Shown here: piece after piece, positions 44,818-52,932 of the stretch
Numbering within the stretch: position 1 is the stretch's first letter
Layout of the letters: the number at the start of each line of letters is the position of its first letter
From: Sphingomonas sp. URHD0057
GTDB lineage: Bacteria; Pseudomonadota; Alphaproteobacteria; Sphingomonadales; Sphingomonadaceae
Assembly: GCF_000620665.1 (NCBI RefSeq)
Contig: NZ_JIAU01000007.1
Coordinates: forward strand, 124,001-188,000
Direction: 5' to 3'
DNA length: 64,000 nucleotides
Notes under the pieces: generated by a model
The model's database searches: none
Seen by the model: only the letters and a program-made list of their open reading frames with translations
What the model was told of the DNA's origin: nothing
Program-made: the position numbers and the translations under genes

Positions 44818-44835
44818 CGATATACTATCGCAAGA
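44818..44835 (-). promoter_or_regulatory. Operator-like motif at the metal-efflux divergent promoter
   Basis: TCTTGCGATAGTATATCG on the minus strand, 15 bp from the NodT-type gene start and in the gap before the CDF exporter. The core CGATA-TAC-TATCG is a perfect inverted repeat. Its plus strand also contains TATACT, a good -10 box for the CDF side. Same motif as at 38965. Confidence 0.6.
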
Positions 44836-44914
44836 TGGCGGCTGGATGAAACGCTGTTCACTTTCGACGCGCGCGGGTTTGGTTTCGACCAAGCGCTCGG
44901 TTAGGTCAGCGACA

Positions 44915-45814
44915 ATGGACACGCACAGCCATGCTCACGTGCATAGTCACGCACCCGCGGACTTCGGCCGCGCGTTCGCGATCGGCATCGCGCTCAACCT
45001 TGGCTTTGTCGCGGTCGAGACGGTCTACGGCTTCGTCGCCAATTCGATGTCGCTGCTCGCGGATGCCGGTCACAATTTGGGCGACGTGCTGGGACTGGTG
45101 GTCGCGTGGGCCGGCGCGATCATGGCCAGGCGCGCAGCTTCGCCCCGGTTCACCTACGGCCTGAAGAAAGCGCCGATCCTCGCGGCGCTGGCGAACTCGC
45201 TGTTTTTGCTGATCGCCGTGGGCGCGATCGGCGCGGAAGCGATCCGCCGGCTGTTTCACCCGTCGACGACGCAAGGCGAGACCGTAATCGTCGTCGCCGT
45301 CATCGGCATCGTGATCAACGGCGCCACGGCATTGATGTTCGCGCGCGGGCGCGAGCACGACATCAACATCCGCGGCGCTTATTTGCACATGGCGTCGGAC
45401 GCCGCGGTCTCCGCAGCGGTCGCCTTCGCCGGGTTCGTGATCCTGTGGACCGGCCAGCGCTGGGTCGACCCGATCATGAGCCTCGCCGTGGCGGTCGTCA
45501 TACTGTGGGGCAGCGTCGGGCTGCTGAAGGAATCGGTGTGGATGTCGCTCGCGGGCGTTCCGGCGGGAATCGACGTCGACCAGGTTGAGCTGGCGCTGGC
45601 CGAGCTCGCCGGCGTCGACGCGGTGCACGACCTTCACGTGTGGCCGCTGAGCACCACCGAGACGGCGCTGACGGCGCACCTCGTCGCGCCCGGGGCGGAG
45701 TCGACCGACGCGCTGCTGCGGCTCGCGCGCCGCATGCTCCACGACCGCTTCCGGATTGAGCATTGCACGCTGCAGATCGAGCGCGAGCATCTCGAGGACA
45801 CGCGCTGCGCATGA
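44915..45814 (+). CDS. Cation diffusion facilitator metal exporter (CzcD/ZitB type)
   Basis: 299 aa from ATG 44915, chosen because it begins with the His-rich metal-binding tail MDTHSHAHVHSHAPADFGRA; an upstream ATG at 44846 adds unrelated residues. The CDF signature includes NSMSLLADAGHNLGDVLGLVVAWAGAIMARR with the HD-type transport site, and ASDAAVSAAVAFAGFVIL later, then a cytoplasmic C-terminal domain (VDAVHDLHVWPLSTTETALTAHLV). It exports Zn/Co/Cd from cytoplasm. Divergent from the Czc-type operon and coupled by ATGA to the next gene. Confidence 0.93.
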   Translation: MDTHSHAHVHSHAPADFGRAFAIGIALNLGFVAVETVYGFVANSMSLLADAGHNLGDVLGLVVAWAGAIMARRAASPRFTYGLKKAPILAALANSLFLLIAVGAIGAEAIRRLFHPSTTQGETVIVVAVIGIVINGATALMFARGREHDINIRGAYLHMASDAAVSAAVAFAGFVILWTGQRWVDPIMSLAVAVVILWGSVGLLKESVWMSLAGVPAGIDVDQVELALAELAGVDAVHDLHVWPLSTTETALTAHLVAPGAESTDALLRLARRMLHDRFRIEHCTLQIEREHLEDTRCA

Positions 45815-46995
45815 CCGTCACGCATCTCGAATGCTCGCTGACCGGGGAGCGCTACGAGGCCGGCGAGGTCCACAATCTGTCGCGCGCGGGAAAGCCGCTG
45901 CTGGTGCGCTACGACTTGCCGGCGGCGGCGCGGACGCTGACGCGCGAAAGCCTTGCCGCGCGCGAGCCGGGCATGTGGAAATGGCGCGAGCTGCTGCCGC
46001 ACGAGGGCGAGCCGGTCAGCCTCGGCGAGTCCGAGACGCCGATCATTGCGCTGACGCACACCGGCGGACCGAACCTGCTGGTCAAGGACGAGGGGCGGCT
46101 GCCGACCGGATCGTTCAAGGCGCGCGGCCTTGCCATGGCGGTGACCATGGCCAGGCATTTCGGGATCGAGCGGATCGCGATGCCGACCAACGGCAATGCC
46201 GGGGCGGCGCTCGCCGCTTATGGCGCGCGGGCGGGGATCGAGACGATCGTCATCTGCCCGGCGGAGACGCCGGCAATCAACGTCACCGAGACCGCCACTT
46301 ATGGCGCGCGCGTCTATGTCGCCGACGGCCAGATCGACGAATGCGGAGCGCTGGTGGGCAAGGGCGCGGCGCAGGGCCTGTGGTTCGATTGCTCGACCTT
46401 GAAGGAGCCCTATCGCCTCGAAGGCAAGAAGGTGATGGGGCTCGAGCTTGCCGAGCAGCTCGGCTGGGAGCTGCCCGACGCGATCTTCTACCCGACCGGC
46501 GGCGGGACCGGGTTGATCGGCATGTGGAAAGCGTTCGACGAACTGGAGGCGGTCGGGCTGATCGGTCCCAAGCGGCCGCGCATGTGCGCGGTCCAGGCCG
46601 AAGGCTGCGCGCCGATCGTTCGCGCGTTCGAGAACGGCGCGGAGTTCGCCGAGCGATGGGAAAATGCGGCGACCGTGGCGACCGGGATCCGCGTGCCCAA
46701 GGCGGTGGGCGATTTCCTGATCCTGCGCGCAGTGCGGGAAAGCGGCGGAGCTGCGCTGGCGGTGTCCGAAGAGGCGATCCTTCAGGCGGTCGACGATGCC
46801 GCGCGCGACGACGGGTTCCTGTTGTGCCCGGAGGGGGGAGCGGTGCTCGTCGCATGGCGGCTGGCGCTGGAGCGCGGGCTCATCAGCCGCGACGAGCGCG
46901 TGCTGCTGTTCAACTGCGCCAACGGAAACAAGTATCCGCTCACGGATCGATCGAAGAGATTGGTTCTGGCGGACGCCGATCCATCGACGCTCTAG
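45811..46995 (+). CDS. Threonine synthase-like PLP enzyme
   Basis: 394 aa from ATG 45811, overlapping the CDF stop. Fold type II PLP enzyme: LVKDEGRLPTGSFKARGLAMAVTMA with the PLP Lys in SFKARG, AMPTNGNAGAALAAYGARAG, and the phosphate-binding loop PTGGGTGLIGMWKAF. The N-terminal HLECSLTGERYEAGEVHNLSRAGKPLLVRYDL resembles the short zinc-ribbon-like lead of ThrC2-type threonine synthases. It may make Thr from O-phosphohomoserine, though related enzymes act on other amino acids. Placement after a metal exporter is unusual. Confidence 0.85.
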   Translation: MTVTHLECSLTGERYEAGEVHNLSRAGKPLLVRYDLPAAARTLTRESLAAREPGMWKWRELLPHEGEPVSLGESETPIIALTHTGGPNLLVKDEGRLPTGSFKARGLAMAVTMARHFGIERIAMPTNGNAGAALAAYGARAGIETIVICPAETPAINVTETATYGARVYVADGQIDECGALVGKGAAQGLWFDCSTLKEPYRLEGKKVMGLELAEQLGWELPDAIFYPTGGGTGLIGMWKAFDELEAVGLIGPKRPRMCAVQAEGCAPIVRAFENGAEFAERWENAATVATGIRVPKAVGDFLILRAVRESGGAALAVSEEAILQAVDDAARDDGFLLCPEGGAVLVAWRLALERGLISRDERVLLFNCANGNKYPLTDRSKRLVLADADPSTL

Positions 46996-47010
46996 GCCCA
47001 TAAACGAGTA

Positions 47011-47038
47011 AACCCCGGCAACCGAAGTTGCCGGGGTT
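47011..47038 (+). terminator. Perfect hairpin terminator after the threonine synthase-like gene
   Basis: AACCCCGGCAAC (47011-47022), loop CGAA, GTTGCCGGGGTT (47027-47038): a perfect 12-bp stem with a stable tetraloop, 15 bp after the stop, followed by CCATGTTTCTT. Confidence 0.85.
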
Positions 47039-47206
47039 CCATGTTTCTTCGACCGAAGTCTCCGAAACACAGTCTCTGTTTAGATGATTCGCCGCCGATG
47101 GCGAGTCGAAAATGCGCTGCTGGTTCGGAATCTGTGGGCGAATCGGTGGATAATCCTGTGGGACTCGAGTCCGGCAACGGAATTGCGCTGAGGGGGTTGC
47201 AAGATC

Positions 47207-47995
47207 ATGGCGAAACGGCGGCTGCGAATCGCGAGCTACAATATCAACGGCATCAATTCGCGGCTACATGTGCTGACGCGCTGGCTCGAGGAATTCGGGC
47301 CGGACATCGTTGGTTTGCAAGAACTGAAGTGCACTGACGACGCGTTCCCGCGCGAGGCGATCGAGGCGCTCGGCTACCAGGCGATCTGGCACGGGCAGAA
47401 GAGCTGGAACGGCGTCGCGATCCTGAGCCGCGTCGGCGAGCCGGTCGAAACCCGCCGCGGCCTGCCGCGCGATCCCGACCCGAGCCACAGCCGCTACATC
47501 GAGGCGGCGGTGTGCGGCCTGTTGATCGGCAACCTCTATCTGCCCAACGGCAATCCGTGGCCCGGCCCAAAGTTCGACTATAAACTGAAGTGGATGGATC
47601 GGCTGTTCGAGCACGCCCGAGACCTGCTCGAGACCAAGTTGCCGGCGCTCTTGATCGGCGATTTCAACGTCATCCCGACCGACGAGGACGTCTACAAACC
47701 CGAACGCTGGGACAAGGACGCGCTCTTCTCACCCCAGGCGCGGGAGAAATTCCGTGAACTGGTCGCGCAGGGCTGGACCGACGCGCTGCGCAAGCTCCAT
47801 CCCGACGAGCGGATCTACACTTTCTGGCATTACTGGCGGAACTCGTTCCAGCGCGATGCCGGCATCCGCATCGACCATGCTTTGCTGAGCCCGCCGCTGG
47901 TCAAGAAGCTGAAGGCGGTGGGCGTCGACCGAACTCCGCGCGGGTGGGAGAAGACCAGCGACCACGCGCCGCTGTGGATCGAGGTCGAAGTCTAG
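47207..47995 (+). CDS. xth: Exodeoxyribonuclease III (AP endonuclease)
   Basis: 262 aa. Motifs: RIASYNINGINSRLH, GLQELKCTDDAFP (metal-binding Glu), NLYLPNGNPWPGPKFDYKLKWMDRL, LIGDFNVIPTDEDVY, YTFWHYWRNSFQRDAGIRIDHALLSPPL and the catalytic TSDHAPLWIEV end. It cleaves at abasic sites and removes damaged 3' ends in base excision repair. The 165-bp upstream gap holds nothing recognisable except weak AT-rich promoter-like sequence. Confidence 0.95.
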   Translation: MAKRRLRIASYNINGINSRLHVLTRWLEEFGPDIVGLQELKCTDDAFPREAIEALGYQAIWHGQKSWNGVAILSRVGEPVETRRGLPRDPDPSHSRYIEAAVCGLLIGNLYLPNGNPWPGPKFDYKLKWMDRLFEHARDLLETKLPALLIGDFNVIPTDEDVYKPERWDKDALFSPQAREKFRELVAQGWTDALRKLHPDERIYTFWHYWRNSFQRDAGIRIDHALLSPPLVKKLKAVGVDRTPRGWEKTSDHAPLWIEVEV

Positions 47996-48000
47996 GCGCC

Positions 48001-49773
48001 TTATTTCGCTGGCGAGGAGACCGGCGCTGCGATGGGGTCGGCGATGCCGTGCCGCTTTTTTGCGGCCAGGATCATTTTCTGGAAACGGGGATCGTCGCGG
48101 ATCGAATCGAAGTCGGTATCGGTGTCGGCAACGCGGACCTGCAACGGCCCGGCCAGCGACAAGGTCGTCCCCAACATCTTGAGCGCGCCCTCCTTGTCCT
48201 CAAGGTGAGTGGCGAGAACGCAGGCGAAGTTATAGCGCATGTTAAGATTGTCGGGATCGATCAGAAGCGCGCGATCGATCCATTCACGCGAGCGTTCGCC
48301 GTCCCCGAGCAGGGCGTGACCACCGGCCAGAATGCCTAGCGCCGCGCCGTTGCTCGGGTCCTGTCGAACCGCCTTTTCGGCTTCCGAAACCATCATCCGC
48401 GCGGCTTCGCGGATCTTGCTCTTCTGCCCAAGCGCGAAATAGCAGGTCGAGAGCATCGCCCAGGCATGGAAGTCGCTTTCCATGACTTCGACCGCCTTTT
48501 CGTAGCAACGAGTAGCGGCGGCCACATCACGGCGCAGCAGGTAAAAGCGTCCCGCTTCCTTGTTCACTTCCCACGACTCCGGGCCGAGCCGCAGCGCAGC
48601 GTCCATTTTCTCCTTGGCGGCATCGAGGCGCTGCCGATCTTGAAGGCGCTTGACCATCGGGAGGTAGGCTTCGGCTATGTTCGAATCGATCGCGAGGGCG
48701 GCGTTGGCGGCGGCGAAGCCGTCATCCATTTCCCGCCCGTAGCCATAGCGCAGGCTCGACTGAGCGATCGCCAGGAGCGCCCAGGCCTGCGCATAATAAG
48801 GGTCGATCTCGACCGCGCGGCTGGAAATGCGCATCACTCGCTCTTCGCGGCGGACGTCGCCGTGGTTCCCGGTCACCCAATACTGACGGGCCAAGAGGTA
48901 CAGGTTGTATGCCTCGACATTGGTTGTCCCGCGCTGCTCGATCGCTTTCTCTTCCTCGGGAAGGAGCTTGATCTTGAGGGCGCGGACGATCGCCTTTGAA
49001 ATCTCATCCTGAATTTCGAAGATGTCCTCGAGCTCGCGGTCGTAGCGCTCTGCCCAGACATGATCGCCGCTCTCGCCATCGATCAGCTGCGCGTTGATGC
49101 GAACCCGCCCGCCGGCTTTGCGGACGCTGCCTTCGAGGACGTGGCTGACGCCGAGCTTGGCGGCGATCTCGCAGATGTCGACCGATCGGCCCTTGAATGT
49201 GAAGGCCGTGTTGCGTGCAACCACCCCCAGCGCCGAGATCTTGGATAGGTCGGTGGTGATGTCCTCGCTGATGCCGTCGCTGAAATATTCCTGCTCGGCA
49301 TCGCCGCTCATGTTGGCGAAGGGGAGCACGCAGACGCAAACCTGGCGGCGGCGCGCGCGAGCCTCCGGGGGCGCTTCCTTCACGGTCGGCGCCAGGGCTT
49401 CGACGCTGGCGACCAGCTTGCGCCAGCCCGGGGAGTCGGCTTGCCCATCCCAACCATTGAGGTCGGCGCACTGGATTTGGTTGAACGGCAGCGGTGGAAT
49501 GCCGCCGTCGAGAGTCGCCTGGATAAGCGTGCCAAGATGGCGCGCGGTGTCGGCTTCGGCGCGAACCCATTCGGACTTCGCCGCCTCGGCCGACCACAAC
49601 ACCACGACGGCGTCGGCAGCCCGCAGACGTTCCTCGATGACCTCGACATAGGCGCGATGCGCGGGAAGTTCGTCGTCGCGCCAAACGCGATGACCGGCGG
49701 CGCGCAGCGCCTCCGCCACGCGTACAGCTCGCGGCTCTTCCGAGCGCGCGTAGGAGATGAAGATCTCCGCCAT
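48001..49773 (-). CDS. TIR - TolB-like - TPR multidomain protein
   Basis: 590 aa. Residues 1-125 form a TIR domain: MAEIFISYARSEEPRAVRVA, RVWRDDELPAHRAYVEVIEERLRAADAVVVLWSAEAAKSEWVRAEADTA, with the conserved S-x-W-x-x-x-E Glu used by NAD-cleaving TIRs. Residues about 140-260 are the FlgO/TolB-like region CVLPFANMSGDAEQEYFSDGISEDITTDLSKIS...VSHVLEGSVRKAGGRVRINAQLIDG, as in adenylate-cyclase-associated proteins. TPR repeats follow to the end. It may be an NADase-based signalling or defence protein; no partner gene is adjacent. Confidence 0.85.
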   Translation of the reverse strand: MAEIFISYARSEEPRAVRVAEALRAAGHRVWRDDELPAHRAYVEVIEERLRAADAVVVLWSAEAAKSEWVRAEADTARHLGTLIQATLDGGIPPLPFNQIQCADLNGWDGQADSPGWRKLVASVEALAPTVKEAPPEARARRRQVCVCVLPFANMSGDAEQEYFSDGISEDITTDLSKISALGVVARNTAFTFKGRSVDICEIAAKLGVSHVLEGSVRKAGGRVRINAQLIDGESGDHVWAERYDRELEDIFEIQDEISKAIVRALKIKLLPEEEKAIEQRGTTNVEAYNLYLLARQYWVTGNHGDVRREERVMRISSRAVEIDPYYAQAWALLAIAQSSLRYGYGREMDDGFAAANAALAIDSNIAEAYLPMVKRLQDRQRLDAAKEKMDAALRLGPESWEVNKEAGRFYLLRRDVAAATRCYEKAVEVMESDFHAWAMLSTCYFALGQKSKIREAARMMVSEAEKAVRQDPSNGAALGILAGGHALLGDGERSREWIDRALLIDPDNLNMRYNFACVLATHLEDKEGALKMLGTTLSLAGPLQVRVADTDTDFDSIRDDPRFQKMILAAKKRHGIADPIAAPVSSPAK

Positions 49774-49842
49774 GCCCCAGCCCTGGATATCAGGAGTTAA
49801 ACCGCGAGTCGAAGGACTTGCTGGCAGCCCCGTGCACCCGGC

Positions 49843-50115
49843 CTATTCGGCGGTGGTCGGGTCGATCATCGTCCGGACCTGCGAGATCTTGTTCGCCGGG
49901 AATCCACCGCGCTGCGCATGCTCGCGGATCATTTCCTCGTTGGGCGCGCGGTAGATGCAGTAGATCTTGTTGTCGGTGACATAGCTGTGCACCCACTGGA
50001 TTTGCGGGCCGAGATCATTGAGCACCGAGCACGACGTCTGCGACGCCATCTTCAAGTCCTCGCTCTCGAGCTGTCCGGCGCCGGGCATTTCCCGTTCGAT
50101 TACATACTGGGGCAT
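49843..50115 (-). CDS. DUF4242 family small protein
   Basis: 90 aa from ATG 50115 (GGGAGACGTCGTA upstream): MPQYVIEREMPGAGQLESED, then WVHSYVTDNKIYCIYRAPNEEMIREHAQRGGFPANKISQVRTMIDPTTAE. This is the typical DUF4242 layout, a ferredoxin-like fold; one member (SCO4226) binds nickel. Cys in CSVLND and YCIY plus His residues could be metal ligands. Monocistronic. Confidence 0.85.
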   Translation of the reverse strand: MPQYVIEREMPGAGQLESEDLKMASQTSCSVLNDLGPQIQWVHSYVTDNKIYCIYRAPNEEMIREHAQRGGFPANKISQVRTMIDPTTAE

Positions 50116-50197
50116 TACGACGTCTCCCTTACAACCGTGCAAGAAGGCGGCATACCATCAGCGCGCCGGGATGTGCAGCCGCCGTTCGTTAAGGATC

Positions 50198-50273
50198 TGG
50201 TGCCGGATGCAGGAGTCGAACCCGCGACCTTCGGTTTACAAAACCGCTGCTCTACCAACTGAGCTAATCCGGC
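50198..50273 (-). tRNA. tRNA-Thr (anticodon TGT)
   Basis: Minus-strand cloverleaf starting GCCGGATTAGCTCAGTTGG and ending in an encoded CCA. The anticodon arm CGGTT-TTTGTAA-ACCG has anticodon TGT; the T arm has GGTTCGACTCC. The acceptor stem GCCGGAT/ATCCGGC pairs fully. 76 nt including CCA. Confidence 0.95.
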
Positions 50274-50290
50274 CCGCGGCGCCGTTTGCG

Positions 50291-51142
50291 TCATAGCACG
50301 CCGAAGGTCCAGCCTTCGCTCCGCGCGATCGCGGGCGTCAGGCCTTCGGGTTCGAAGGCGCGCGGCTCGTCAGCCGCGAGCTGGCGCATGCCGGCGGCGG
50401 TGACCAGCGCGTCGGTCTGATGGTCGTTGGGCTCGAAGCGCAGGCGCGCAGGAGGGCTGGCGAGACCTTCGAGCGCAAGGTTGAGGCTGGTGCGATTGCG
50501 CAGCTTGGTCCCCGACATTCCGGCGCGGCGGAGGTAGATTCGCGTGTAAATTTCGACGATTGCGCTGCCGTTGGCGGGCAATAGGTCCATGGGCCAGATC
50601 GGCACCTTGCCGTCGAGGCGGCGGAGCAGGCGCATGCCCGAAAAGCTCGCCTTCGCCACCTGCGCGGCGCCGATCGCATCATAGGCGCTCGCGGTCTTGC
50701 GGCCGCCCTGCGCGTTCAGCCGCGCGTCGCACTGGCGGAAGCGGACGAAGTCGGCCTTCACGCCGTCGGCGATGCCGAAATAGAAATGCCTGCGGTGAGC
50801 AATTTCGAGGAAGCTCGCGGCGCCGAGGTCGTCGTCGTCGCACTGGGCGTCGACATAGGCCCAGAATTCGCGGGCCGTGGTCGGCAAGCCGGGCTCGCCG
50901 AGCAGATACTCGCCCCGCTCGACGATCGGCGGCGCGAAGCTGAAGTCGAAGCCGAACAGGGTCGGCTCGCTGGCCGCACGTTTGAGCAGCCAGGCGGCGA
51001 CTTCTTCGCGCGACCAGACGTGGTCCGGACGAACCAGGCGCGGCGCGGCCTCCCCGCGCGCCTCGGCAATGGCGATGCCCTTGTGGCGCCTGCCCTTGGC
51101 GCCGGACCAATCGATCGCGACGAAGCTGCGAAAGCGGGTCAC
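50291..51142 (-). CDS. DUF429-like predicted RNase H-fold protein
   Basis: 283 aa. The N-terminus SFVAIDWSGAKGRRHKGIAIAEA has the D-x-SG core of an RNase H-like fold, with FGFDFSFAPP further on carrying a second acid and EPNDHQTDALVTAAGMRQLA near the C-terminus a third (D-x-x-DALVTA). This acid layout resembles DUF429 family predicted nucleases. Function not established. It overlaps the YjbR-type gene by four bases. Confidence 0.75.
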   Translation of the reverse strand: MTRFRSFVAIDWSGAKGRRHKGIAIAEARGEAAPRLVRPDHVWSREEVAAWLLKRAASEPTLFGFDFSFAPPIVERGEYLLGEPGLPTTAREFWAYVDAQCDDDDLGAASFLEIAHRRHFYFGIADGVKADFVRFRQCDARLNAQGGRKTASAYDAIGAAQVAKASFSGMRLLRRLDGKVPIWPMDLLPANGSAIVEIYTRIYLRRAGMSGTKLRNRTSLNLALEGLASPPARLRFEPNDHQTDALVTAAGMRQLAADEPRAFEPEGLTPAIARSEGWTFGVL

Positions 51143-51483
51143 TTCTTCTTGCGCGGGCGTGGCCTCGGCTTGGCGGCCGTCCAGTCGCGCGAGCGCTCGA
51201 TCAATTCGCGTAAGCGTTCCTCGTCGGCGCCGTCGTAACGGACGAGCACGCTCTCCCAGCCGACATAATGCGGCGTCTGCCAGAACGTGTCGGGATCGGT
51301 TTCCTTGAGGATCTCGATCGTGTCCAGGTCCATTGCAATGCCAAATGACGTGCCCGCCTCATGGCCCGGATAGAGAAAGGCGCGCCCGTTCGAGGTGACC
51401 TTGACCGCCGGCTTGCCGTAGCTCGTGCCGAGCTCGGTCTCCGGAAGCGACAGCGCGAAGGCGACCGCTTCGTCCCAGATCAC
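51139..51483 (-). CDS. MmcQ/YjbR-family DNA-binding-like protein
   Basis: 114 aa from GTG 51483, directly after the channel gene stop; the longer frame to 51642 lies inside that gene. Features: DEAVAFALSLPETELGTSYGKPAVKVTSNGRAFLYPG, then VRYDGADEERLRELIERSRDWTAAKPRPRPRKKK, with a basic tail. The YjbR fold resembles DNA-binding domains; role unknown. It is cotranscribed with the DUF429-like gene (4-bp overlap). Confidence 0.85.
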   Translation of the reverse strand: MIWDEAVAFALSLPETELGTSYGKPAVKVTSNGRAFLYPGHEAGTSFGIAMDLDTIEILKETDPDTFWQTPHYVGWESVLVRYDGADEERLRELIERSRDWTAAKPRPRPRKKK

Positions 51484-51487
51484 GGCG

Positions 51488-52786
51488 CTAGACCAGCGGC
51501 GGCTGGCTGTCGTCGGGGTCGCTCGTTCGCGGGATGCGGCGCGGCGGAGGGGGTGGAGCCGGTGGGCCGAGGTCGGCCCAGCGCTCGAGGATGTGCGCGG
51601 CCGCATCGCGTCCGCCGAGCCCGAAGGCAATCGCGGTGGCAACCGCGGCCGCGCCGAGGATCAACCCGAACGCCATCATCACGATCTGGTCGGCAAGGCC
51701 CATGAAGGTCAGGCCGATTGCGGTGAACAAGGCGATGATCGCATAACGGACGATGGTCTGCGCGAAGCCGCCCTCGCCCGTCCCGCTGCCGACTAGGTTG
51801 GCGATGATCCGCGCGAGGAAGATACCGACGACGATGATCAAAGTGCCGAAGATCACCTTGCCCCCAAGTTCGGTAACCTGCGCCAGGAAAATGGCGATGG
51901 TGCCGCCGCCCAGTTGCTGGGCGGCCTCGATCGACGCGGCGAGGATGACCGCGATCATGGCGACGTTGGCGACGATCCGCGACGGCGTGGCGGTCCCCGG
52001 GAGAACGCCGGTCGAGCGGAGCGCGTCGTCGAACCCGGTCGGCGGCAGGATCGCTTCGATGATCGTCTTCAGGAAGCGGGCGGCGATGAATGCGATCCCG
52101 ATCCAGGCGGCCGCGGCCAGCAAGCGCGGGATCGCGGCGAGGATCTGGTTCAGCATATCGGTGGCCGGACCGGAGATCGCTTCGATGCCGAGTACCTGAA
52201 TCGCGCCGATGGCGATCGGGATGATGATCAATGCGTAGAAGAGGACGCCGAGCGCGCGGGCAATGCTGGCGCGGGTGGCGCCTGGGACCGCGCCGGGCGG
52301 AACGGCGGACGGATCGGCGCGAACGGTGCCGGCGCTATCGCCGATGCCGATGCGCGCCAGCAGCCCGTCGACATTGACCGCAATCAGGGTCGTTTCGGTC
52401 AGCTGCCTGACGATTTTCGCCAGGATCAGCCCGACGAAGAAGATCAGCCCCGCGCCGATCAGCCGAGGCAGGAACGCGAAAATGTCGGTCACCAGCTCGT
52501 TGATCGGAGCCAGCACCTGCGGAAAGCCGAGGAACTGCAGCGCGGCCATGATGCCGACCAGCCAGATGATCAGCTTGGCGATGGTGCCGAGCTGGTGCCC
52601 GACGGTTTCCTTGGGGCCCCCGGTCACGTGCCGGCGCAGCGCCGGGGTGCGATCGATCGCTTTCTGGAGGATCCATTTGACGGCGCGCGCGACCGCCCAG
52701 GTCGCGATCAGGATGAGAATCGCGATGATGACCTTTGGTCCCCACAGCATCAGCTGGGCCTGCCAATAAGCGCTGGTGTCGTACAT
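51488..52786 (-). CDS. MscS-like mechanosensitive channel with repeated TM helices (CmpX type)
   Basis: 432 aa, very hydrophobic, with four or five repeated blocks: LWGPKVIIAILILIATWAVARAVKWIL, LPRLIGAGLIFFVGLILAKIVRQL, IPRLLAAAAWIGIAFIAARFLKTII, LGGKVIFGTLIIVVGIFLARIIANL. Each is the conserved TM-helix (PF05552-type) unit found in CmpX-like proteins of the MscS superfamily, and the last carries an MscS-like Gly/Ala-rich pore helix (AFGLILGAAAVATAIAFGLGGRDAAAHILE). A Pro-rich cytoplasmic tail follows. It likely takes part in osmotic or envelope stress response. Confidence 0.85.
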   Translation of the reverse strand: MYDTSAYWQAQLMLWGPKVIIAILILIATWAVARAVKWILQKAIDRTPALRRHVTGGPKETVGHQLGTIAKLIIWLVGIMAALQFLGFPQVLAPINELVTDIFAFLPRLIGAGLIFFVGLILAKIVRQLTETTLIAVNVDGLLARIGIGDSAGTVRADPSAVPPGAVPGATRASIARALGVLFYALIIIPIAIGAIQVLGIEAISGPATDMLNQILAAIPRLLAAAAWIGIAFIAARFLKTIIEAILPPTGFDDALRSTGVLPGTATPSRIVANVAMIAVILAASIEAAQQLGGGTIAIFLAQVTELGGKVIFGTLIIVVGIFLARIIANLVGSGTGEGGFAQTIVRYAIIALFTAIGLTFMGLADQIVMMAFGLILGAAAVATAIAFGLGGRDAAAHILERWADLGPPAPPPPPRRIPRTSDPDDSQPPLV

Positions 52787-52932
52787 TTCGGCTGCTCCCT
52801 GTTCCCGGACGCTCCCTGAACGGCTCGGTTTAGCTTTGTTTCCCGGAGTCGCCGAGCTGTAACCGAGCCGTCCACCAACATGAAATTCTGATCGTTACCT
52901 GAGGCCCTCCACCACCACAGGAGTCGCGAGTC

